From a virus: a DNA stretch of 26,229 nucleotides. The translations under genes were made by a program, and so were the position numbers. The notes under the pieces are model-generated. The model made no database searches, was not told the DNA's origin, and saw only the letters and a list, made by a program, of their open reading frames with translations. The stretch is taken from the IMG/VR virus record IMGVR_UViG_3300032293_000457, positions 1 to 26,229 of that record. The stretch is one strand, 5' to 3'. Shown one piece after another: positions 1-7,617 of the stretch (positions are counted from its first letter, which is position 1; each line of letters starts with the position of its first letter).

Positions 1-33
1 ACTGCCATGGTCTTGCGGCATGAAAGTCGTTAA
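1..33 (+). CDS. C-terminal end of an upstream tail gene (partial; gpK-like position)
   Basis: Frame 1 is open from the window edge and encodes TAMVLRHESR before TAA at 31-33, overlapping the next gene by 14 bases. In lambda-like tail modules the gene before tail assembly protein I is gpK, an NlpC/P60-type tail protein, and an ending rich in L-R-H is compatible with that. The identity rests on gene order only. A second frame ending in TGA at 21-23 (ATGA overlap with the next start) is also open, so the frame choice is uncertain. Confidence 0.35.
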   Translation, partial: TAMVLRHESR

Positions 34-670
34 GGTCTACGGCGCCCTACGCAAACGGCTAGGGCAATGCCGCTTCCAGTTCGAGGCTGATACGCCTGCT
101 CAGGCCATCAAGGCATTGTGCGCAAACTTCCCCGGCCTGGACAAGTGGCTGATTGATAGCGAGCAGGATGGCGTCGGCTATCGGGTCACGATCGGCAAGG
201 AGCGGATCGGTGAAGCTGAAGCTGGCGCCTTGCTGCTGCCATGGAGTGAGCGCGACGTGTTCAGCATCACGCCCGTGATCGCGGGTGCTGGCGAGGGTGC
301 GGGACAAATTATTGCTGGCATTGCATTGGTTGCGTTGTCGTTTGTTAGCTTTGGCGGTACGGCTTTTGCTGGTGCTGCTGGCGCCGGAGGGTTGGCTGTT
401 TTTGGTGGTGCTGCCACAGCATGGGGATCCGCTGCATTATTTGGAGTTGGTTCATTTCTTCTGCTGGGCGGCGTCGCGCAGATGCTGTCACCTACCCCAA
501 CATTTTCCAGCTTTGAACGCGGCAAAGAAGCGGCACGGCTTGAGTCGTTTACGTTCTCTGGGATCACCAATACGGTGCAGCAGGGGATGCCAGTTCCGAT
601 TTGCTATGGTCGGTGCTACATCGGATCTGCTGTTATCAGCAGTGGCCTTGACGTGGATCAACTCGTATGA
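20..670 (+). CDS. I: Tail assembly protein, lambda gpI-like
   Basis: This 216-residue protein matches the lambda tail assembly protein I family. The N-terminal ~85 residues form a small beta-rich domain (MKVVKVYGALRKRLG, then a WSERDVFSITPV segment). A long Gly/Ala-rich hydrophobic stretch follows (about residues 88-155), and a short C-terminal part ends near the next gene. In lambda, gpI is needed for assembly of the tail tip initiator around gpJ and is not kept in the mature tail. The stop overlaps the ATG of the J-like gene by four bases (ATGA), so the two are probably translationally coupled. The I-then-J order supports the call. Length and hydrophobic pattern are normal for the family. 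Family identity is from my recognition of the sequence, not a search. Confidence 0.85.
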   Translation: MKVVKVYGALRKRLGQCRFQFEADTPAQAIKALCANFPGLDKWLIDSEQDGVGYRVTIGKERIGEAEAGALLLPWSERDVFSITPVIAGAGEGAGQIIAGIALVALSFVSFGGTAFAGAAGAGGLAVFGGAATAWGSAALFGVGSFLLLGGVAQMLSPTPTFSSFERGKEAARLESFTFSGITNTVQQGMPVPICYGRCYIGSAVISSGLDVDQLV

Positions 671-3600
671 CATACATCCAGGGTTCTGGCGGCGGTGGCG
701 GCGGCGGCGGCGGTAAAGGCGGCGGCGGCGGTAGTGGCCAGTCGTATATTGCAACGGAATCCGATGATTCGCTCCAGTCAGTCCAATATGGCAGTGTGCT
801 GGATTTGCTCAGTGAAGGCGAAATAGAAGGCATTGAAGGCGGCGCCAAGGGTATCTACCTTGACGGGACACCAATTCAAAGCGCATCTGGAACTGATAAC
901 TTCACTGGTTACACAGTCGTCACACGCAACGGTACGCAAGCGCAAGCGTACATTCCGAACACAAATGGAACTGAACTAGAGAAAGGCGTCAATGTAGAGG
1001 CATCATATACGGCAGCAGTTACCAGGACGGTCACTGATGTTGATGTCGATCGCGTGCGCGTTACGGTGCAGATGCCAGCGTGCCGGACTATTGAAACCAA
1101 CGGTGACATCACGGGCAACAGCGTCCAGATTGAAATCCAGGTTCAATACAACGGCGGCGGATTTACAACCGTAATCGCAGATACGATCAGTGGCAAGACA
1201 ACCAACAGCTATCAGCGTGATTACATGCTCACGCTAAGCGGTGCGTTCCCGGTTGACATCCGACTGAAGCGGATCTCGGCTGATGCAATCAGCGCACGCA
1301 GTCAGAATAAGACTTACTTCTACAGCTACACAGAAATCATTGACGAGAAGCTGCGTTATCCCAACAGCGCACTATCGTTCCTGCGATTTGACAGCCGCCA
1401 ATTCAGTAGTATCCCATCCCGTAAATACTTGGTGCGTGGCATCAAGGTACAGTTGCCAAGTAATGCCACGGTAGATACCACAACCTATCTTGGCCGCGTC
1501 ACCTATGCAGGTGTCTGGGATGGTACGTTTGGTGCCGCTACATGGTGCGCTGATCCAGCTTGGTGCCTATGGGATCTGCTGACCAATACGCGCTACGGGG
1601 CAGCTATCCCAGCCAGCAGTCTTGATCGTTACGACTTTTATACGATCAGTCAATACTGCAACACTTTGGTCAGTGATGGCAAAGGCGCCCAGGAGCCACG
1701 GTTCCTTTGCAACCTGCTGCTCAATAGCCGCGATGAGGTTTACAACGTCATCCAGGAGTTCACGGCGCTGTTCCGTGGGATTGTTTACTACGGTGCTGGC
1801 ACGTTGGTGGTTAGCCAGGACAAGCCATCTGATCCGCAGTACGTCATCACGGCAGCCAACGTGATTGATGGTATCTTCAACTACTCGGGCACATCACAGA
1901 AGGCACGCGCCAGTACAGCAACCATCGGCTACCAGACCTATGAAGGCCTAGGCGAGGTTGAGTTTGAGTACGTCGAGGATGCTGCGGCGATCGCTAAGTA
2001 CGGCATCATCAACCGTGATGTGAAGCTGCTCGGTTGCTACAGCCAAGGGCAAGCCGCTCGCGCTGGGAAGTGGATGCTGCTGAGCGAGCAGAACCTCACG
2101 GAGACGGTCACCTTTGCCGTCTCAATCGACAGCGGGATCGTGCTGCGCCCTGGCATGGTCATCAATGTTGCAGACCCCTTGAAGGCCGGCTCACGACGCG
2201 GTGGCAGGATCAGCAGTGCAACAGCATCAATCATCACGATCGACAGCACCGAAAACTTAAGCATCACCGCTGGCACTTTCCCATTCCTTAAGGTGATGAT
2301 GCCAACCGGATTGGTTGAAACTAGGGCGATCCTCGGCATCTCAGGCGCTGTGATCACAGTCTCACCTCCGTTCAGTGAAGCGCCCAATTCGCAATCAATA
2401 TGGTTGATCGAAACAACAGATGTAGAGCTGCAAACATTCCGCGTCATTACAGTTTCAGAATCTGAACCGGGCGTCTTTGGTGTAACCGCACTGGCATATA
2501 ACGAGACCATCTATAGCGCAATCGAAAGCAACCTTCAAGTCACACCGCGTGACATCACAAGTCTTGGCACTCATCCACAACCAGTTGGCGACATCAATGG
2601 CGTTGAGTTTCTCTATGAAAGCGGCCAAAGCGTATTGACTGGTTTCGACCTTAGCTGGATCAGCCCGGTTGAATATGTCGCGGGATTCCGCGTTCAGCAT
2701 CGCTTAGATAACAACAACTGGATTACAGAAGAAACTACATCGCCGTCATTGCGTATTGGCAACCTCCAGGCTGGTACATTGCAGGTGCAGATCGAGGCAT
2801 TAAACAGCCTTGGCAATGCCAGTGTCATATCACCGGCCAGCTTTAACTTGGTTGGCAAGACCGCTGTCCCAGGTAACGTACAAAACCTAAGCATTGAAAC
2901 AATCAGCGCCAACAGCGCACGGTTGCGTTGGGATAAAACGCGGGATCTTGATGTTAGGACGGGCGGCCTTATCAAGATTAGGCACAGCTCAAAAACTGAT
3001 GGCTCGGCAGACTGGAGCGATTCTATTGACTTGATCCCGGCTAAGTCTGGCACGCAAACTGAAGCAATCGTGCCGCTGCTGGAAGGCGAGATCCTGGTCA
3101 AGTTCCAGGATGATGGCGGCAGGCAGTCAACTGATGCTACGAGCGTCATCGTTGACCTGCCGGAAACGCTAGGCTCATTGCCAATTGTAAGCCGCCGTGA
3201 AGATCAGGACAGCCCGCCATTTCAAGGCACCAAAACCAATGTGTTCTATAACGAAGACTTTGATGCTTTAACGCTGCATGGGATGAGCACGTTGGATCTA
3301 ATCACTGATTTTGATCTGATCCCATCGTTTGATTTTCTTGGTGCTACATGGCCGCAAGGTGATTATGTCTTTGCAAATACGCTTGATCTTGGCGCGGTCT
3401 ATAGCATTGACCTAAGCCGTTATTTTGTTACCCGTGGTTTCTTTCCCAGCGACTTGGTTGATAGCCGGACTGGCGAAGTTGACTTCTGGTCTGATTGGGA
3501 TGGTGCCGTCAACGACTCGGTGAACTCCGTTCTGTATTTACGGCGCACGAATGACAACCCATCTGGCACACCGACGTGGAGTGAATACCAACCCTTTGTG

Positions 3601-3987
3601 ACTGGTACGTTCCTGGGTCGAGGGTTCCAATTTAAGGCTGTCCTGCAATCAGGTGATGCAGCAGAAAACATTCTGATTGATGAACTTGGCTATGATGCCA
3701 CGTTCCAGCGCCGCACTGAGCAAAGCAATGGCGCCGTCGCCAGTGGCGCAGGCACCAAAACCATAACCTTTGACAAGGCATTCTTTACCGGTACAGCAGC
3801 GATCGGCGGGGTCAATGCCTACCTGCCAAGCATCGGCATCACAGCGCAGAACATGGCAACAGGCGACTACTTCACGCTTGGCACCGTGACCGGCACCAAC
3901 TTCCAGGTCACCTTCCGCAATAGTGCCGGCACGGCCATCGACCGTAACTTCACCTACACCGCAGTCGGTTATGGACGTGGGGTGTAG
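667..3987 (+). CDS. J: Tail tip / host specificity protein, lambda gpJ-like
   Basis: At 1106 residues this is close to lambda gpJ (1132), the central tail tip protein that contacts the host receptor. Residues ~27-60 carry the typical J start (SYIATESDDSLQSVQYGSVLDLLSEGEIEG). The middle holds the conserved tip block with YLVRGIKVQLPSN and AGVWDGTFGAATWCADPAW. Residues ~640-810 look like two fibronectin type III-like domains. The C-terminus ends in a compact beta-rich module (FTYTAVGYGRGV), which by analogy would be the receptor-facing part. An unusual run of glycines lies at residues 6-25, encoded by GGC/GGT repeats. The gene starts inside the stop of gene I (ATGA). The tip-protein call is strong; receptor and domain borders are inferred. 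Confidence 0.9.
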   Translation: MTYIQGSGGGGGGGGGKGGGGGSGQSYIATESDDSLQSVQYGSVLDLLSEGEIEGIEGGAKGIYLDGTPIQSASGTDNFTGYTVVTRNGTQAQAYIPNTNGTELEKGVNVEASYTAAVTRTVTDVDVDRVRVTVQMPACRTIETNGDITGNSVQIEIQVQYNGGGFTTVIADTISGKTTNSYQRDYMLTLSGAFPVDIRLKRISADAISARSQNKTYFYSYTEIIDEKLRYPNSALSFLRFDSRQFSSIPSRKYLVRGIKVQLPSNATVDTTTYLGRVTYAGVWDGTFGAATWCADPAWCLWDLLTNTRYGAAIPASSLDRYDFYTISQYCNTLVSDGKGAQEPRFLCNLLLNSRDEVYNVIQEFTALFRGIVYYGAGTLVVSQDKPSDPQYVITAANVIDGIFNYSGTSQKARASTATIGYQTYEGLGEVEFEYVEDAAAIAKYGIINRDVKLLGCYSQGQAARAGKWMLLSEQNLTETVTFAVSIDSGIVLRPGMVINVADPLKAGSRRGGRISSATASIITIDSTENLSITAGTFPFLKVMMPTGLVETRAILGISGAVITVSPPFSEAPNSQSIWLIETTDVELQTFRVITVSESEPGVFGVTALAYNETIYSAIESNLQVTPRDITSLGTHPQPVGDINGVEFLYESGQSVLTGFDLSWISPVEYVAGFRVQHRLDNNNWITEETTSPSLRIGNLQAGTLQVQIEALNSLGNASVISPASFNLVGKTAVPGNVQNLSIETISANSARLRWDKTRDLDVRTGGLIKIRHSSKTDGSADWSDSIDLIPAKSGTQTEAIVPLLEGEILVKFQDDGGRQSTDATSVIVDLPETLGSLPIVSRREDQDSPPFQGTKTNVFYNEDFDALTLHGMSTLDLITDFDLIPSFDFLGATWPQGDYVFANTLDLGAVYSIDLSRYFVTRGFFPSDLVDSRTGEVDFWSDWDGAVNDSVNSVLYLRRTNDNPSGTPTWSEYQPFVTGTFLGRGFQFKAVLQSGDAAENILIDELGYDATFQRRTEQSNGAVASGAGTKTITFDKAFFTGTAAIGGVNAYLPSIGITAQNMATGDYFTLGTVTGTNFQVTFRNSAGTAIDRNFTYTAVGYGRGV
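672..744 (+). repeat. GGC/GGT triplet-repeat tract encoding poly-glycine
   Basis: Near the start of the J-like gene there is a run of glycine codons, nine in a row, a lysine, then five more glycines and Ser-Gly. The DNA is almost pure GGC and GGT triplets. In the protein it would be a flexible linker ahead of the first folded domain. Triplet runs of this kind can change length by slippage without shifting the frame. Confidence 0.85.
1987..1994. other. HIP1 octamer GCGATCGC
   Basis: One of three copies seen of the palindrome GCGATCGC, which is heavily over-represented in many cyanobacterial genomes (HIP1). This copy lies inside the J-like gene. It is used here as host-range evidence only. Confidence 0.8.
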
Positions 3988-3988
3988 A

Positions 3989-4012
3989 ATGGCAACACAA
4001 TCACAGGCTTAA
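3989..4012 (+). other. Seven-codon mini-ORF in frame with the tail fibre gene
   Basis: ATG at 3989 opens MATQSQA, then TAA at 4010-4012. Two codons further, in the same frame, the fibre gene begins at GTG 4016. The mini-ORF begins just after the stop of J and has a purine-rich GGACGTGGGG upstream, whereas the GTG has no clear ribosome site. It could be a leader that re-initiates translation, or a lost N-terminal start of the fibre. Confidence 0.4.
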
Positions 4013-4015
4013 CTT

Positions 4016-5533
4016 GTGGCTACTCACGACTATGTGATCTCGAACGGAACCGGGAGCGCGGTACGTAGCGACATAAACGGTGCACTGGCCGCAATCGTCA
4101 GCCAGAACAGCAACGCATCAGCACCGGCAACGACCTATGCCTACATGAGCTGGGCGGACACCTCTGCTGGTGTGATGAAGATGCGGAACGGCGCCAACAG
4201 CGCGTGGATTTCGCTATACGAGTTGGATGGTACGTTCCTAGCGTCTGACATTTCGCTTGCTGCTGGTAGTGCCGCTGCGCCATCGTTGTTCTTCACTGGC
4301 GACACCAATACCGGCCTGTTTTCACCCGGTGCTGATACGGTTGCACTTGCAACAGCGGGTCAAAATAGACTTCACGTCAGCTCTGGCGGCCTTGTAGGGA
4401 TTGGCACTACTGGGCCTGCTGCGACATTAGATGTAACCGGTCCCGTTAACTCGTTACAAGCCCGGTTCGGAAACGTAGCCGGTCGCGGGCTTGAAATATC
4501 AACAGCTATAGCGGCAGGTACTAACGACGCAGCAACAATTTTAAATGTAAAAGGCGCAACTTCGGGTACTCTTATTGTTCAAACAGACTCCACCGAACGC
4601 GCCCGCATCGACAGCTCGGGACGCCTTTTAGTTGGCACGTCTAGTGCCACTAACAACTTTTTGACTTCTTCACAAAAAGTAATTGTTGCCGGCTCGGGAG
4701 ATAACACATACCCAGGATTAAGTGTTATTGGGCACACTGGAACAAGCTTTGCAAGTGCTGCACCAATTATCTCAATTCACAGGTCGCGTGGAACATCTGA
4801 CGGTTCATATACAGAAGTAGCCAACGGCGATGCGCTTGGATATTTAATCTGGGCAGGTGCAGACGGTGCGGCATGGTCTGAAGCTGCCTCAATCAGGGCA
4901 GAAGCAGATGGGGATTGGACAACTTCCGGGGATACAACTGACAGCCCAGGCCGTTTAGTGTTCTCCACTACGGCAGATGGCGCGGCTAGTCCTACGGAGG
5001 CGCTCCGCATTATTAACTCAGGTCGGCACGAGATTGGATCAACTCAGCAAGGAATACTCTGTGGCGTAACTAGCGCAGCCGGAACAGCGACTGCGGTATT
5101 CGTTGCTAAGCACAGCATTACGCGAGGCGATGTCCCAGGGACGGGTACCGACGCACTAATTATTTGGAGCAATGGCAACGTTGTTAACATCAACAACAGC
5201 TACGGTGCCATCTCCGACATCAAGCTAAAAGAAAACATTGTTGATGCCAACTCCCAATGGGATGACCTGAAGGCTTTGCAGGTCCGTAACTACAACTTCA
5301 AAGAAGGCCAGACCCACACCCAGATCGGCCTTGTCGCCCAAGAAGTTGAACTAGTTTCGCCTGGTTTAGTCGGCGAATCACCTGACCGCGACGCAGAAGG
5401 CAACGACCTTGGCACCGTCACCAAGAGCGTCAATTATTCGGTGCTCTACATGAAAGCAGTAAAGGCCCTGCAAGAAGCAATGGAGCGCATCGAAACCCTG
5501 GAGGCTGATGTAGCTGCCCTCAAGGGCGCGTAG
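4016..5533 (+). CDS. Tail fibre with C-terminal S74 self-cleaving chaperone domain
   Basis: This 505-residue protein begins VATHDYVISNGTGSAVRSD, a start shared by many fibre proteins of cyanophages and marine phages. The middle is Gly/Ala/Thr-rich and repetitive (GLFSPGADTVALATAGQNRL, then GRLLVGTSSATN), as in beta-helical trimeric fibres. From about residue 400 comes the peptidase S74 / intramolecular chaperone domain, with SDIKLKENI carrying the Ser and Lys used for self-cleavage. GLVAQEVELV and a C-terminal coiled coil (residues ~475-503) follow. In this family the chaperone domain drives trimerisation and is then cut off near the serine. GTG at 4016 is the chosen start because an in-frame TAA lies two codons upstream. 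Its place after J fits a side or tip fibre that binds the host surface. Confidence 0.88.
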   Translation: MATHDYVISNGTGSAVRSDINGALAAIVSQNSNASAPATTYAYMSWADTSAGVMKMRNGANSAWISLYELDGTFLASDISLAAGSAAAPSLFFTGDTNTGLFSPGADTVALATAGQNRLHVSSGGLVGIGTTGPAATLDVTGPVNSLQARFGNVAGRGLEISTAIAAGTNDAATILNVKGATSGTLIVQTDSTERARIDSSGRLLVGTSSATNNFLTSSQKVIVAGSGDNTYPGLSVIGHTGTSFASAAPIISIHRSRGTSDGSYTEVANGDALGYLIWAGADGAAWSEAASIRAEADGDWTTSGDTTDSPGRLVFSTTADGAASPTEALRIINSGRHEIGSTQQGILCGVTSAAGTATAVFVAKHSITRGDVPGTGTDALIIWSNGNVVNINNSYGAISDIKLKENIVDANSQWDDLKALQVRNYNFKEGQTHTQIGLVAQEVELVSPGLVGESPDRDAEGNDLGTVTKSVNYSVLYMKAVKALQEAMERIETLEADVAALKGA

Positions 5534-5562
5534 TCAACGCCACTACCCACCACCACACCACC

Positions 5563-5859
5563 ATGACCACCTACACCTGGGCCATCGCCAACCTGGAACG
5601 CCACACGGCTGACGGGATCGTCTACACCGTCCACTGGACCCTTGCCGCCAATGATGGCACCTACAGCAGCTCCGCCTACGGCTCCATCGGCCTGGAGCAG
5701 CCTGAGGGCGACGTGATCCCATACGCCGACCTGACACCTGAGCTGGTGATCGGCTGGGTGCAGGACAAGCTGGACGTCCCCGCGATCGAAGCTGCCCTCC
5801 AATCCCAACTGGATGAGCAGGCGGCTCCTACCAAGGCGGCTGGTGTCCCCTGGGCGTAG
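5563..5859 (+). CDS. Small conserved cyanophage-type protein downstream of the tail fibre
   Basis: This 98-residue protein starts MTTYTWAIANLER, has a predicted beta-rich N-terminus (TYTWAIANL, YTVHWTLAAND, AYGSIGLEQ) and an acidic helical C-terminus (PAIEAALQSQLDEQ). I recognise the pattern of a short protein opening MTTYTW that recurs next to fibre genes in marine and freshwater cyanophages. No function is known to me. It begins 29 bases after the fibre stop in the same direction, so co-expression with the fibre is likely. It could be a fibre accessory or chaperone, but only position suggests that. The reading frame itself is convincing: ATG start, normal codon use and good length. Confidence 0.75.
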   Translation: MTTYTWAIANLERHTADGIVYTVHWTLAANDGTYSSSAYGSIGLEQPEGDVIPYADLTPELVIGWVQDKLDVPAIEAALQSQLDEQAAPTKAAGVPWA

Positions 5860-5969
5860 GGTGTGGCGGCTTTGGTGCCTAGCCATCGGTGAGAAGGCTG
5901 GGCGCCATGACCGTGAAGCAGACGCTATAGCGGGAATCAGAACGCTGATCCTACTGAGTTATATCAGCA

Positions 5970-6007
5970 CCAATGCCTGCATTGTTGCTGGCGTGTTAAG
6001 GCATTGG
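5970..6007. other. Perfect 8-bp inverted repeat in the gap before the phosphoesterase
   Basis: CCAATGCC at 5970-5977 and GGCATTGG at 6000-6007 are perfect inverted copies separated by 22 bases. They lie in the 166-base gap between 5859 and 6026, which holds no convincing gene. No T-run follows, so it is not a standard intrinsic terminator. An operator or an mRNA structure just ahead of the next start is possible. Nothing else stands out in this gap. Confidence 0.45.
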
Positions 6008-6025
6008 AACAATTAAACTAATGGC

Positions 6026-7171
6026 ATGGAAGCATCCAGCGAGCTTTACTCCTGTCGTCGTTTTCGGAGGTGCCGCGAGAAGTTGCCGCTCGCTGATTTG
6101 CTACGCGATGAAAGCGGGCAATTGTTCTGCAAGCCGGGCATGTGCCCCAACGGCAAGAATCAAAATACAACCGATATAATCAATCTTCAAGTTGAAATAC
6201 GCAAGTTGCGCGGTGAAATAAAAACGCAATCAACAGAAAGGGAACGATTACTAACGCATGTCGAGAGCCTCCAGGAACGCCTTGCAGTTGCGCTTGATAT
6301 CAAGGCCATTGAAACGCCCGCTGTTATTGAACGATCCAGCAACATTGATCGCAATGAAGCCGTGCCGGTATTGCTTTGCACTGATTGGCATTGCGGCGCC
6401 GTAGTAAAACCTGAAACGGTAAATGACCTTAATTCCTATGACGTAGATACATTCCACAGCCGGACAGTAGCTCTATTTAGAAATGCACTTAAGGTAATCA
6501 CCATGCTGCGATCAACCAGCAGCATTGACAAGATGGTGGTGTTTCTGGGCGGTGACTTAATTGACAATTGGCTTCATCCTGAACAGATCCAGTTGCAGGA
6601 GTTATCGCCTACGCAGCAGATCATTGAATGCGAGAAGGCCATTGTTCGCGGCATTGATTACCTGCTAGCCAATGGTGGCTTCAGTAAGATACTGGTTCCA
6701 TGCTGCTACGGCAACCATGGCAGAACAACCATAAAGATGCAGGCTGATAATGCACATGCAACCAGCTACGAATGGTTGATGTATCAAAGTCTGCGGCGTC
6801 ATTACAGTGGCAACTCGCAAGTAGAGTTCATCATTTCAAATGGCAATACGCTATATCTGGATGTACTAGGCAAAAAGCTAAGGTTTATGCACGGAGATGC
6901 AATCAAATATGCCGGTGGTGTTGGCGGTATCACAGTACCGCTCACCAAATACATCTATCGCCAGGATGTAGGTATCAGGGCAGACCACACCTTCCTAGGT
7001 CACTTCCATACGCTTACGCATGGTTCTAGCTGGACGGTAAACGGTAGCTTGATTGGTCCTACTGCCTATGGCCTGAAGCTGGGCTTTCCGCCAGAACGCC
7101 CGCAGCAGGGCCTAGAGGTAATCGACAGCAAGCGCGGCTTTACGATCAGCGCACCGATCCTAACCGATTAG
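6026..7171 (+). CDS. Calcineurin-like metallophosphoesterase with Cys motif and coiled coil
   Basis: All five classic metallophosphoesterase motifs are present in order: D120-x-H122, GGD177-x-x-DN181, GN230-H231, H289-G-D291 and GH326-x-H328. These bind two metal ions and cut phosphoester bonds. Residues ~48-95 form a charged coiled coil (NLQVEIRKLRGEIK and onward), and the N-terminus has four cysteines (C10, C16, C35, C40) that could bind zinc, although the C-x5-C spacing is not a standard finger. Related phage proteins are usually labelled DNA polymerase small subunit-like or just phosphoesterase. Its substrate is unknown; nuclease activity is one option. It lies alone between the tail fibre block and the lysis genes, with a 166-base gap in front, so it may have its own promoter. 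ATG at 6026 is chosen; no strong ribosome site was found. Confidence 0.82.
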   Translation: MEASSELYSCRRFRRCREKLPLADLLRDESGQLFCKPGMCPNGKNQNTTDIINLQVEIRKLRGEIKTQSTERERLLTHVESLQERLAVALDIKAIETPAVIERSSNIDRNEAVPVLLCTDWHCGAVVKPETVNDLNSYDVDTFHSRTVALFRNALKVITMLRSTSSIDKMVVFLGGDLIDNWLHPEQIQLQELSPTQQIIECEKAIVRGIDYLLANGGFSKILVPCCYGNHGRTTIKMQADNAHATSYEWLMYQSLRRHYSGNSQVEFIISNGNTLYLDVLGKKLRFMHGDAIKYAGGVGGITVPLTKYIYRQDVGIRADHTFLGHFHTLTHGSSWTVNGSLIGPTAYGLKLGFPPERPQQGLEVIDSKRGFTISAPILTD

Positions 7172-7208
7172 CTACACTGGATACAAGACGCAATGCACCG
7201 CCAGGACC

Positions 7209-7472
7209 GTGATCGAGAATCTGATCGTTGGTCTTGCCTGCCTGGTCTTAGGTGGTGTTGGTGGTAGTGCCTCCCGCTGGGTTGCATCACGCAGCCAAGA
7301 GGATGAAAAAGCAAATATCGCCATCGTCAAGCTTAGTGCTGGTGTCGAGCACATCGCCGCTGAACTCACAGCGATCCGCGAGGACATGCGCACCGACCGA
7401 CGCGAACTGTTTGGCCGCCTTGGTACAGCAGAGCAGCGCATTGCTAAACTAGAGGCACACCGTCAGATCTAA
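7209..7472 (+). CDS. Small membrane-anchored coiled-coil protein, possible spanin/holin partner
   Basis: GTG at 7209 starts an 87-residue protein. Residues 3-25 (ENLIVGLACLVLGGVGGSAS) form one transmembrane helix, and residues ~30-85 form a charged helix with heptad character (AIREDMRTDRRELFGRLGTAEQ). This one-anchor-plus-coiled-coil build is shared by inner-membrane spanins and some small phage lysis proteins, but I see no lipoprotein partner and no specific motif. It sits 37 bases after the phosphoesterase and directly before a tiny hydrophobic protein and a cysteine peptidase, a plausible lysis cassette. Function is inferred from position and shape only. Confidence 0.6.
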   Translation: MIENLIVGLACLVLGGVGGSASRWVASRSQEDEKANIAIVKLSAGVEHIAAELTAIREDMRTDRRELFGRLGTAEQRIAKLEAHRQI

Positions 7473-7473
7473 G

Positions 7474-7617
7474 ATGGACGCCCAAACTGCTGCTGCAATT
7501 GCAATTGGAGTCGCCGCATCAAGTGAGCTGATTGCTCTAAGCCCCATGCGGGCCAATAGCAACATCCAACTGATCCTGCAAGTGCTGACGCTTGTGTTCC
7601 CGAAGCGTCGCAAGTGA
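7474..7617 (+). CDS. 47-residue hydrophobic protein, holin candidate
   Basis: ATG at 7474 lies one base after the previous stop and encodes 47 residues with two short hydrophobic stretches (TAAAIAIGVAASSELIAL and IQLILQVLTLVF) and a basic tail (FPKRRK). Small size, paired hydrophobic helices, positive C-terminus and position just before a peptidase gene are what one expects of a small holin. The first stretch is short and alanine-rich, so membrane insertion is not certain. The stop overlaps the GTG start of the peptidase (GTGA), so the two are probably coupled. The gene is easy to miss because of its length. Confidence 0.6.
   Translation: MDAQTAAAIAIGVAASSELIALSPMRANSNIQLILQVLTLVFPKRRK

Noticed and set aside
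178-570. Antisense frame of 130 codons opposite the gpI-like gene
   Set aside because: Low-complexity Ala/Pro-rich translation that mirrors the Gly/Ala-rich sense gene; no start context and no neighbours on that strand.
5446-5886. Leftward frame of 146 codons over the fibre end and the next gene
   Set aside because: It mirrors two well-supported rightward genes, and its translation (rich in G, V, D, H) has no family pattern.
5813-6016. Rightward 67-codon frame in the gap before the phosphoesterase
   Set aside because: Starts inside the preceding gene, is Arg/Trp-rich at first in the way of an out-of-frame read, and has no ribosome site.
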